From: Pyrenula massariospora
Taxonomy: Eukaryota > Ascomycota > Eurotiomycetes > Pyrenulales > Pyrenulaceae
Direction: 5' to 3'
Assembly (NCBI GenBank): GCA_021030905.1
Contig: JAGFMI010000001.1
Coordinates: forward strand, 1,922,001 to 1,986,000
Length of the DNA stretch: 64,000 bases
A program made the translations under genes and the position numbers. This document shows, piece by piece, positions 56,598 to 64,000 of the stretch (position 1 is its first letter; every line of letters begins with the position of its first letter). The notes below the pieces were generated by a model. That model was not told where the DNA came from. It did no database searches and was given only the letters and a program-made list of their open reading frames with translations.

Positions 56598-56826
56598 GTA
56601 GGAGAGCGGGCGTGGAGGTGGGGAGATTTCACAGATTGAAAAATGCCAATTGGGTTTTTGTTCAAGCTGTTTGAGTGGGAGTTCTATTAAAATTCGGTTG
56701 ATTCATGTGCTGTGCCTTGTGTGTGAAGACTGACGCCTTCCAACGCAAAAACTCCGCCCATCATTTCTATCCAATACCCGTTGACTTTCATCAAATACCA
56801 CTAGACGGTCCACTCGACATGTTCAG

Positions 56827-58536
56827 TCAACAAACACTCAACCTCTTCAATCCCAAATCCAATCCAACATTCTTCACCATACATCTCTCCCTCTCCTTCT
56901 CCCCAGCCCCTCCACTCTGAAGCTCCCCAATCCACCTCCTCAACTCCTCCCCCTTCCTCTCCTGCCCCTCCAACACAACCGCCTCCCCAAACAACCCCCC
57001 CTTCACAACCCTACACCACCCATCCCCCCCCTCCTCACTCAATATCCCCAGGCAAACCCTCACCTCCTCCGCCGCGATCGGCACCCTCGCGCTATCCCGC
57101 ACGATCTGCACGCACTGCTCCACCCCGAAGCTCATCTTCTTCCCCGCGCCCGACTTGAGCCGCTGCATCATGGAGAGCGTGCGGATCACTTCTTCGAGCC
57201 GGCCGAGCGCGTGGCGGCGCAGGGTTTCCGCGGCGGTGGGGTTGCGGGTGGTGGTCCGGAGGTGGTTGCGCGCTTGGATGCGGGAGAGGAGGGAGGATTT
57301 GCGGGATTCCAGGGCGGGGGGGGTGAGGTCTTCTGTTGGGGCGGGGGTGTGCTGTTTGGAGGGCGTGGAAGGGGCTGTGGCGGATTTGGAGAGGATGTCG
57401 GCCTTTCGTTGTTGGGCTTTGGCTTGGTTCTTGGCCTCTTGGGTTGGAATGGTAAGAGTGAGCTGGGGAAATTCGCTGATCGGGCCTTGGAGAAACGAGA
57501 GGTGTGGGCATAAGGCGCTGTTGGTGTAGAGAGTTGTGATGTGGTCGACGAAATGAGACTGTAGGGCGTGCTCGTTGAAGACCGAGGATGTGGCGCCCTG
57601 TTGGAAGGACGCGCCAACGTGTTCGAGGTTAATTCTACTGGTGCCATTCGAGCCATAAACGTAAAGACGAAAAGGTCCATGCTTGAAGTCGATAGACTGG
57701 GAAGGAATAATGGCTGCTGGAGACTCAGATGAGAGTTCGTAGAGAGCTAGCATGCGCTGAACGTCGGACTTTGCGACGGTGCGTTTCTTCCAAAGGCGGG
57801 TGGTGCTGGCCAAAACCGTATTAAGTTCTGCAGGAGAGGATGGACTATTATGTGCATAATGAAGAGAAAGTGCTTTGAGGAAATATCCATGGAGGCTAAT
57901 AAGATCCTGCAAGTGTTGTGGAAGTTCGGCATCATTATTGTATGTCTCTGTGGCTAGCCTTTTCGGCTGTGTCTCGAACGGGTCATCCTCTTCCCGAGCT
58001 TTGCGCTTCTTAGACTTGAAAGTTCCAGTCCCCTTCCCAGTTCCCTTGCATTCTTGAGGAACGTCACTAGTAACAGATTTTACTTGTGTTCTTTTCTGCC
58101 TAGGTGTAAGGGTGTCCTCGTCGTCCTCAAGCTTCCGTTTCTGGGAAGCGGTAGGTCTGGCTGGGATGATAATTGGAACTTCTCCGAGCCTAGACTTTGT
58201 GTCCTTGACGGTGGCTTCCGAAGCAGAAGTTTTCGAAATTTTGGCTCCAAGCGAAGCACGAATGTTCGCAGCAGGAGGATTGGGCTTTGGTTGCAGCTTC
58301 TTCCGCGGAGGCATAGTAGGCGTCTGATAGAACTGGAAGGGAGGAGCTACTGAAAGAGATGGAGTGAAGAAAGACCTCTGGGCGTATGACAGCTTCCGTG
58401 TAGAAGTGCAAGCTCCAGGATGTCGAACGCTAGAAAATGCAGGCACAGTTCGAATGTTTCGCGGAGAATCAGAGGGGCTACGAACTTGATGGCGGGCAAG
58501 TGTCCGCTTTGACCGCGTCGCGCGTCGCGTAAACAT
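56827..58536 (-). CDS. Cdt1-like DNA replication licensing factor
   Basis: A single exon of 569 residues on the minus strand. The N-terminus is basic and disordered with several KR clusters suited to nuclear localisation. A middle helical domain (about residues 210-400) begins LPQHLQDLISLHGYFLKALSL and holds the geminin-like winged-helix region expected of Cdt1. The C-terminal part has SRKSSLLSRIQARNHLR, which resembles the SLLERIRAK motif that opens the Cdt1 C-terminal winged helix (Mcm2-7 binding), followed by ETLRRHALGRLEEVIRTL and CVQIVRDSARVPIAAEEVRVCL. Cdt1 loads the MCM helicase on origins in G1. The first about 75 residues read poorly, and a later ATG (MPPRKKLQPKPNPP) may be the real start. 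No introns seen. Confidence 0.7.
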   Translation of the reverse strand: MFTRRATRSKRTLARHQVRSPSDSPRNIRTVPAFSSVRHPGACTSTRKLSYAQRSFFTPSLSVAPPFQFYQTPTMPPRKKLQPKPNPPAANIRASLGAKISKTSASEATVKDTKSRLGEVPIIIPARPTASQKRKLEDDEDTLTPRQKRTQVKSVTSDVPQECKGTGKGTGTFKSKKRKAREEDDPFETQPKRLATETYNNDAELPQHLQDLISLHGYFLKALSLHYAHNSPSSPAELNTVLASTTRLWKKRTVAKSDVQRMLALYELSSESPAAIIPSQSIDFKHGPFRLYVYGSNGTSRINLEHVGASFQQGATSSVFNEHALQSHFVDHITTLYTNSALCPHLSFLQGPISEFPQLTLTIPTQEAKNQAKAQQRKADILSKSATAPSTPSKQHTPAPTEDLTPPALESRKSSLLSRIQARNHLRTTTRNPTAAETLRRHALGRLEEVIRTLSMMQRLKSGAGKKMSFGVEQCVQIVRDSARVPIAAEEVRVCLGILSEEGGDGWCRVVKGGLFGEAVVLEGQERKGEELRRWIGELQSGGAGEKERERCMVKNVGLDLGLKRLSVC

Positions 58537-58925
58537 ACGCTAACCTGATAAGGTTATAATGGAGTTTGACCACTCCGAGTCGAGGAATTCGGTCTTCGGT
58601 GTCCAACTCAATACTATCATTACCTTGTCACGATGTAGAACTTAGTCCGGGGACCATTGTATTTCTCTAGAGAACAATCAATCTACAATCACTTATGATT
58701 GGGCAGCTGTCCTTGGAGCAGGAAATGACAGCTTGAAATTCATGATATGAACTATGAAATCAATCCATCTTTCATCAAGAAGCAAAGGGTATCTCATTGC
58801 AGAAAAACGTCCATAATCCTGCTGAACGAAGTTCATCAAACTCACTTCATGCCAACTGAAAGAAAAGATTAGCAGTCGCCTCAATGCCCTGGTTTCCCTT
58901 CAACTATTTCATTAACCACGTTCCC
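58537..58925. other. intergenic region between two minus-strand genes
   Basis: A 389 bp gap with the Cdt1-like promoter and the 3' flank of the GPI-protein gene. No feature was recognised. Confidence 0.5.
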
Positions 58926-59854
58926 TCACATCATCGCCATGCAGCCTGCGATCGAGGCCAGCGCAAGGACTGACTTCATCACTTCACAGTTCCGACCAGC
59001 TGCGCTATTCGAGGGCTTCATGGGCGAGTTCTGCGGCACACCGCTTGGCTTCCTCGAACCCGCCGTAATATTCGTCGTCTCGGCACAGATCACACCACCC
59101 TTCACCCCGTCGTCCTTGTTCCCAGCTACCAGAACCATTGGAATTACTTGCGTGGTGAAAAGGTCATAGAACTGGTTCATAGTATCTAGCGCCTGTGTAG
59201 CATTTCCGTTCAGTTCGGTGACCGCCGTAGATAGTCCCATCGGCCTACAGTCGTCGCTCGTTTCCACGAAGTCTCCCGCTAGTGACATCGGCGCTTGTCC
59301 AGCAAGTATACCACCTTCATAATCTTTGCACGTGTCCGGTAATTCGAAATTCGTCGACGTGGGTTCACCGGAACAGGGACGCAGGATGTCGCTATTGCGC
59401 AGGTTTTGTTCCACGAACTTTGCATAGGAGTTGGCGAGATCGGCTGTGCAATTAGACGGAATGGCCGCCTGGCAGCTTCCGTGACTGTTTTGTAATTTCG
59501 TATACGAGTTTTGGGCGTCCTTGCTGCCGTCATCGCCGGTGAAGGACATGATGCAGATGTTTGTTTCGGCCGATCGGCAGTCGGTCATATCTATTGCAAG
59601 AATCAATTCAGGTCTTTCATTGAGACTAATTAGCGCGAACTGTCAAGCCATATGTCCCGATAGAGCACATAGGCGTCACTACCGCTTCCAATACGTGAGG
59701 AAACCCCGTAAGTCAGTTGAGGAGTCTGATTTGGTACGGTAATGACTCCTGTTGTGTTGTAGGATCCCGTAGCATTGTATGGAATCAGCGGATCATATGC
59801 GTGACTTAGCGCTGAGAAAGACACAAGATAAAGGAAACTAAGAAAGGAAACCAT
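58926..59854 (-). CDS. GPI-anchored secreted protein with an unresolved intron
   Basis: The ATG at 59854 opens a signal peptide (MVSFLSFLYLVSFSALSHA) and a Thr/Asn-rich segment (YNATGSYNTTGVITVPNQT). The frame shifts near 59640-59700, so an intron must lie there: the acceptor is probably the TTGACAG at 59643-59649, but no consensus donor fits well. The downstream frame reads LISLNERPE, LILAIDMTDCRSAETN and a Cys-containing ectodomain with six or more cysteines and several NCT/NAT/NIT sequons. It ends in SAAGRNCEVMKSVLALASIA, the small-residue omega site plus hydrophobic tail of a GPI-anchored protein. So it should be a glycosylated cell-wall or plasma-membrane surface protein. I do not recognise its family. 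Total length is roughly 280-290 residues depending on the intron. Both halves are clear; only the junction is inferred. Confidence 0.7.
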
Positions 59855-60509
59855 TTTGCGAGAGCTGGCACGATGAGAATAAGAGAAGATAGTTGGAAAG
59901 ACGAAGAACAGGTGGAAACAGTCAACTGACTGGTAAGGGCGGATACATGCGGCAGAGGTGACAAGAGGGGTCACTGTCGGAGTGCTAACCGATTCTTCGC
60001 TGTTAGAATCACCGTTGCTCCTCCCGCGGCGCAATCGCCAATTTTTATTTTCTTCATCTGGAGTGAGGACAAGCGCAACAAAGTTTGGACCGAAAGGTTG
60101 TTTAATCTTGGGGCTGGAGGGCTGATTGGGGCTGTTGGGCGATTCGTCGCCTTCCAACCAAGATACGTTTTGGTCCCCGAATCTCTAAATTGAGATCTCG
60201 ATGCAAACAATACATAAAATCTTTTAAGAAGTGGCGAAACAATGTTGCTTGTTCGGTAGCAATGCTAAAGGGTGTTGACGTACAATCAATGGGTAAAGAC
60301 CGTCCAGCAGTGCGCAACCCACGACATCAAGGCTCTCCGCTTGGCGATCGGTTGCTTGTTTCCTCCCTCTTGGCTTTTGACAATTGGAGCGGGGAATCTG
60401 ACGCTCAATGCCGCTGATCCCACGTCCAACAGCTCAGCCACTCCAAACGCCAACACCAAGCTTCATGACAAGCTCGTGCTTGTAGGACCTCCGACTTTTA
60501 CCCTCGCCC
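59855..60509. other. intergenic region, 655 bp
   Basis: Upstream of the GPI-protein gene and downstream of the single-pass protein gene, both minus strand. Short open frames here have no supporting features. Confidence 0.45.
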
Positions 60510-61067
60510 TCACACGTCGTGCTCACTTGACGTGGGCTGCCTCTCACGCGGGCCGATCCTGTCAATTCCACTGCTGGCGGCCGCACCTGCAGGATACCCC
60601 TGTTCAACGTCCGCAACGAGATCGTCTGTCGGCGGACTGGGTTGTTGAGATCTTTTAAAGGACTGCTTCACTCTTCGTCGTCTGGATATGGCTTTTTTGA
60701 GCCCCTTCAAGGACTGCTTTACTTTGTTTCCATCGACAGGCACACGGTCGTAGAATCCATAGTCCCATTCTCCATCCTCTGTGCTACCGCCGTTTTCTAG
60801 ATGATGAATGTATAGGGCGAGGTCTATTTGCTCACGATGGCGGCGATTAGCGCGGCGATTCGTCCAATAGCCCACGAATGCGGCTACGATGAAGGTAATC
60901 CAGATCCCACTAGCGTTTAAGATTGTTTGTAATCTGATGATGTTGTGATTCTCGTCCTTTTTTGCCAACGTGCCATTCTTAATCCCGCTCTCTATTACGT
61001 CAGAGCAGACCTGCCTTATAGCTGTCGCATACTGTGGAGAAATGGTGAAGGGGGCCGTGGAGGTCAT
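60510..61067 (-). CDS. single-pass membrane protein of unknown function
   Basis: An intronless 185-residue protein on the minus strand, starting at the ATG at 61067 (the longer open frame upstream begins with TTG). The N-terminal 60 residues are polar with one cysteine (AIRQVCSDVIESG), then a hydrophobic helix (SGIWITFIVAAFVGYW) followed directly by a basic stretch (TNRRANRRHRE), so the positive-inside rule puts the C-terminus in the cytosol. The tail holds another basic cluster (KKAISRRRRVKQSFKRSQQ) and ends with a polar, disordered segment. No catalytic motif is seen. It lies on the same strand as the GPI-protein gene; no functional link is shown. I do not recognise the family. Confidence 0.62.
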   Translation of the reverse strand: MTSTAPFTISPQYATAIRQVCSDVIESGIKNGTLAKKDENHNIIRLQTILNASGIWITFIVAAFVGYWTNRRANRRHREQIDLALYIHHLENGGSTEDGEWDYGFYDRVPVDGNKVKQSLKGLKKAISRRRRVKQSFKRSQQPSPPTDDLVADVEQGYPAGAAASSGIDRIGPRERQPTSSEHDV

Positions 61068-61975
61068 CGTTGTGGCTTTCGAAGAGTTTTCGCCAGCGAG
61101 AACCGGAGCTAGCTGTCTGCACTTAAAAGGTAGCGGTGGTGAGGAAGTTCGAATATGCAAGTTTTCAAAGTTGTCCGTCTCTCGTTGGTCGTTTTGGCTT
61201 ATCTCTCTCTTCCATTGCTCTTCCCCTATCTCTCCATCTTGCTATTGCGGAAAGCACTCCTTCTCGTCCTGATGCCTGGCTACCGTTGCAGAGATAAGGT
61301 AGGTACGAGGACACTTCTAAGGTAAAGTTGAAGGTGAAGGATAAAATCTATCAGGCTTATTGATCGTGTGACTGTAGGATACGAAGAACGGAATATCTAA
61401 AACTCGAGGCTGGGTATTCGAAGTCGTGGCGCATATGATTGTTGGTATTGACACCCTCTCGATATGTATTGGATGTGCCATGGGTTCTAAAGCCTAGCCT
61501 CGACTTCCACTCCAGTTGAAACTAAGGGGTGGAAATTGAAGTCCAGAACACTACATTATAGAGGCCTTGCGGAATACCTATTTAGAATAAGGCCCTAGCT
61601 GGCACACGCCGGTATTACCAAAGGATTCGGGTGACAGCTTGCTGTCAAGCTCCCATATCACAGTATATGACACTCCATGACACTTGCATAGCTTATTCTT
61701 CCTGTATTAAACTGAAAATGATAATAAGTTACTTAGTTATAATATATATTATGTGAAGACTTGTCGTAGGCCCGATAATGAGGCTTCTAGAACAGAAAAA
61801 AAGGTATTAGCTGTAAGTATGTACCCAAGGCCAACCCGCAAAAGTCGCTTCGAAAAACGATTCTCCCTCCACAAAGCAGCCCTCGGGGATATTTGAGAAT
61901 ATGCCTTACACGAACCTATCCCTATTGAGCTCCGCATTGCGAATTCAAACTCACACCACGACCATCCACAACCCT
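61068..61975. other. intergenic region with a palindromic element
   Basis: A 908 bp spacer. Its left half is the promoter of the single-pass protein gene and it holds the palindrome at 61405-61502. No gene is supported. Confidence 0.5.
61405..61502. repeat. 98-bp palindromic miniature element, diverged 28-bp inverted termini
   Basis: Left terminus 61405-61432 (starts CGAGGCTGGG) and right terminus 61475-61502 pair over 28 nt at 20 sites, and half the differences are G/A transitions. A 3-bp repeat, ACT, flanks both ends. Its terminus, size and flank pattern match the element at 40486-40580, which carries the near-identical terminus CGAGGCTGGGGGACAG. Confidence 0.6.
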
Positions 61976-63076
61976 TTAATGCCTAACAACAGGCTCCTCA
62001 AACCCTGGCCCGGGACCCCCAACCTCCCTCAAACAGCTCTCCGCCACACTCAGAACACACCCCTCCCTTCTCTTCGTCCTCCCTAACCACTCCCTCTCCA
62101 ACCGATCCGCCTCCACACTCCACCCCGCCCACACTCCATCCATCTCCGCCACCCGTTCCGGCTCTAGACTCACCACGCTATCCCGCCAGCTTGGGTAGCC
62201 AATCGGCTTCTCCAACCCCGTCAGCGTCCTCTGTACCCGGAAGAACAGCGTCTGGACCATCGCCCTTGTTTTCCCTGAAGGTCGTGGAACGAGCCGCCAC
62301 ATGAAGCGCACGGTGCAGTAGGGGCTCCAGCAACGGGTGTAGACGCGCTCGCAGTTGACGCGCCAAGGGCCCGCGTCGTCGAGGGGATCGTTCTGGGTGC
62401 AAGTTCGGCAGGGGCATTTCGGAGGGCAAGGGGAGGCTTCGAGGCGGTTGGCGAGGTCATCGGCGGAGAGCACGTTGTAGCAGCTGGGTTCGAAGGCGTC
62501 GAGGACGTATGGGCTGTTGAAGCGGAGGTGGGGACAGAGGGGAATGTTCAGGCCAACCATTAGCTGGGCGACGCGGGGTTTGGTGAAGTAGGCCGAGCTG
62601 GGAATGCCCATTTCGTCTGTGGAAGCGGAGGAGAAGAGTTTGATAGAGTGTTGGAAGGACAGGGAGAGCGAGGAGGGGGAGAAGGCGGCGCTGTGTTTGT
62701 AGTTTGCCAGGCGTTCGAGGGCGAGGTGTTTGAGCGAGGGGAAGCGGGTCGTGCAGGTGGATTCCCAGGATGGTGTGAACATGAAGGTGTCGCATGTGCT
62801 GCAGACTTTGAAGATACGATGGGCGGATTGGCCGAGGAAGATGGAGCGGAGGGCGTTGTTGTCGAAGACTTGGTGTGGGCAGATCCAGATACCGGCTGTT
62901 GAGTCGTAGCCTTGAGTCGGATCGTTGTATGCTAGAAGATGTTGGCTTTGGGAAGAGGAAGAATTAGCGCTGCTGGAGACCGAGATAGCTGTCGTGGTGG
63001 ATTCGGAAGTGGCCTTAAGATTGCAAAAGTCGGCATATGTTTTGCAGGTTGAGGATCTTCGCAATCTAGGCGCCAT
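61976..63076 (-). CDS. Cys-rich protein of unknown function
   Basis: An intronless 366-residue protein on the minus strand with the ATG at 63076. After a basic Ser-rich N-terminus it shows scattered CxxC and CxH patterns: GIWICPHQVFDN, KVCSTCDTFMF, SPCPPKCPCRTCTQNDP and YTRCWSPYCTVRFMWRLVPR. The cysteine pairs could bind zinc. Fungal genomes contain many such poorly described proteins with an ICPHQ motif (often near F-box proteins). No signal peptide or transmembrane segment is visible. I do not recognise a named family and give no function. The frame is intact over its whole length. Confidence 0.68.
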   Translation of the reverse strand: MAPRLRRSSTCKTYADFCNLKATSESTTTAISVSSSANSSSSQSQHLLAYNDPTQGYDSTAGIWICPHQVFDNNALRSIFLGQSAHRIFKVCSTCDTFMFTPSWESTCTTRFPSLKHLALERLANYKHSAAFSPSSLSLSFQHSIKLFSSASTDEMGIPSSAYFTKPRVAQLMVGLNIPLCPHLRFNSPYVLDAFEPSCYNVLSADDLANRLEASPCPPKCPCRTCTQNDPLDDAGPWRVNCERVYTRCWSPYCTVRFMWRLVPRPSGKTRAMVQTLFFRVQRTLTGLEKPIGYPSWRDSVVSLEPERVAEMDGVWAGWSVEADRLEREWLGRTKRREGCVLSVAESCLREVGGPGPGFEEPVVRH

Positions 63077-63821
63077 GGATAGAATGAATCACCCCGCTCA
63101 ATGTAGAATAGTGAAGGAAAGAAAAGCAGCGAAAGAAAGACTCAGGAATGCAGACTGAAATGGAAGGCAGCTTTCCTACCAGCATCGTGCTAAAATGCAG
63201 ACGCAAGATAAATAGGAAGAAGAGAGCGGAGTGACCATGTGAAAATAGGTCTTTACTTACCCAAAATGTGAATATGCCGTTATGCAGTGAGAACGTTGAG
63301 CAAACCAAGTGCTTGGGAATATCCGTAGCCATGAACTCTGTCCGCGGCGGCCATGGCTGGAGCTGGTCCTCGCGCTTCACCTGCCCTATGACTCCCGCGC
63401 CAGGTCGCTCATGTCAATTGTGCAAACGCAACAAATAAAGAGAGCAAATTGAGATTGCTCTGAATCAGAAAGTAATGATAGTGCCGATGTCAGTACATCT
63501 TCGCCAAGCTTTTCCAGAGCAGGGGAATATTCTGTCATGGAAGAAAGATGAAAATTACAGAAGGCAGACTGCGAGAACGCCGTATCGGGCCCGGGCTTGG
63601 CAATGTAATAGAAGAACCTTGGTAAGGAATAGGGGGTTCTCATTTCTACTTCGATGCCTTCCCTTCTGTCACGAGAGGCTCTTACGCGATCCGTTACGTC
63701 GGAAAGATGAGGCAGTCTCGAAATCGACGGAGATCAAATTCTCATCGAGTGCTGGAGAAATGTCAAGCTTCAAAGAGTCGGCTTTTTCATCTGATCGGGG
63801 TCAATGACACCTAAAACACCA
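63077..63821. other. intergenic region, 745 bp
   Basis: Promoter of the Cys-rich gene and 3' flank of the gene at the right edge. An 85-codon minus-strand frame at 63386-63643 lacks recognisable features and is left out. Confidence 0.4.
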
Positions 63822-64000
63822 TCACCGCTTGGGAGCGGTTAAGACTGTGCGAGAGAATGACGCGCTCGCACTCTCCAGCTTTCTCTGTCTTTCTTTAGCA
63901 AGTATGCCCGTTCGATCTGTGACAGGTGTTGCATTGATGATCTTGTCGAAATCATCGTGATCGCCATCGTCTGAGCCTGACTCGGCGTCAGACTCTTCTT
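63822..64000 (-). CDS. C-terminal end of an acidic protein (partial)
   Basis: The minus strand reads open from the window edge to TGA at 63822-63824. The piece begins EESDAESGSDDGDHDDFDKI, then a basic helix (TGILAKERQRKLESASASFS) and ends TVLTAPKR. An acidic stretch followed by a Lys/Arg helix is common in nucleolar and chromatin proteins, but no family can be named from 58 residues. The rest lies to the right of the window. Confidence 0.6.
   Translation of the reverse strand, partial: EESDAESGSDDGDHDDFDKIINATPVTDRTGILAKERQRKLESASASFSRTVLTAPKR

Noticed and set aside
63386-63643. 85-codon minus-strand frame near the right edge
   Set aside because: No recognisable domain, signal peptide or neighbour support; likely spacer sequence.

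Overview
The window comes from a filamentous ascomycete (Pezizomycotina). Short GT-AG introns of about 46-160 nt interrupt most genes. The gene set is typical of that group: O-acetylhomoserine sulfhydrylase, Pga1, Ede1, a MARVEL protein, a DUF6594 protein and a GPI-anchored protein. Genes lie on both strands with long regulatory gaps and no operons. I cannot fix the class or species. Exon joins were read by eye from splice signals; every join reported as resolved keeps the frame, and the totals divide by three.

Layout. 0-10 kb: the tail of an unknown gene, a secreted GH3 beta-glucosidase (8 exons), mitochondrial polyprenyl diphosphate synthase (Coq1 type) and an App1-like phosphatidate phosphatase with a proline-rich tail. 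10-20 kb: a large coiled-coil protein, a six-hairpin glycosidase and an F-box/LRR protein that converges on it with a 28 bp gap. 21-29 kb: EMC7, a long-chain acyl-CoA synthetase and O-acetylhomoserine sulfhydrylase. 30-40 kb: a MARVEL protein, the GPI-mannosyltransferase cofactor Pga1, a divergent alpha-tubulin with a GC-AG intron, and Ede1 (three EH domains, coiled coil, UBA). 40-47 kb: an amino-acid permease with an unusual loop insertion, a repeat-rich spacer, a retropepsin-like protein and a DUF6594 membrane protein. 47-55 kb is the most accessory-looking part: two small secreted proteins whose signal peptides sit on tiny first exons, an amidoligase-superfamily protein, and a protein resembling a bacterial domain found near contractile injection systems. 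55-64 kb: a small amphipathic protein, a Cdt1-like replication factor, a GPI-anchored protein, a single-pass membrane protein, a Cys-rich protein and the tail of an acidic protein.

Most genes are independent housekeeping functions: cell wall and GPI synthesis, ER membrane insertion, lipid metabolism, sulfur assimilation, endocytosis, cytoskeleton and replication licensing. I see no biosynthetic gene cluster and no CRISPR, rRNA or tRNA gene.

The most novel material is non-coding. A 305 bp TIR element with TA flanks (43275-43579) abuts a 139 bp near-perfect palindrome and shares a TA with it. Two tiny palindromic elements of 95 and 98 bp (40486-40580 and 61405-61502) share the terminus CGAGGCT(G/A)GG and are each flanked by a 3-bp direct repeat, which suggests an undescribed family of miniature elements.
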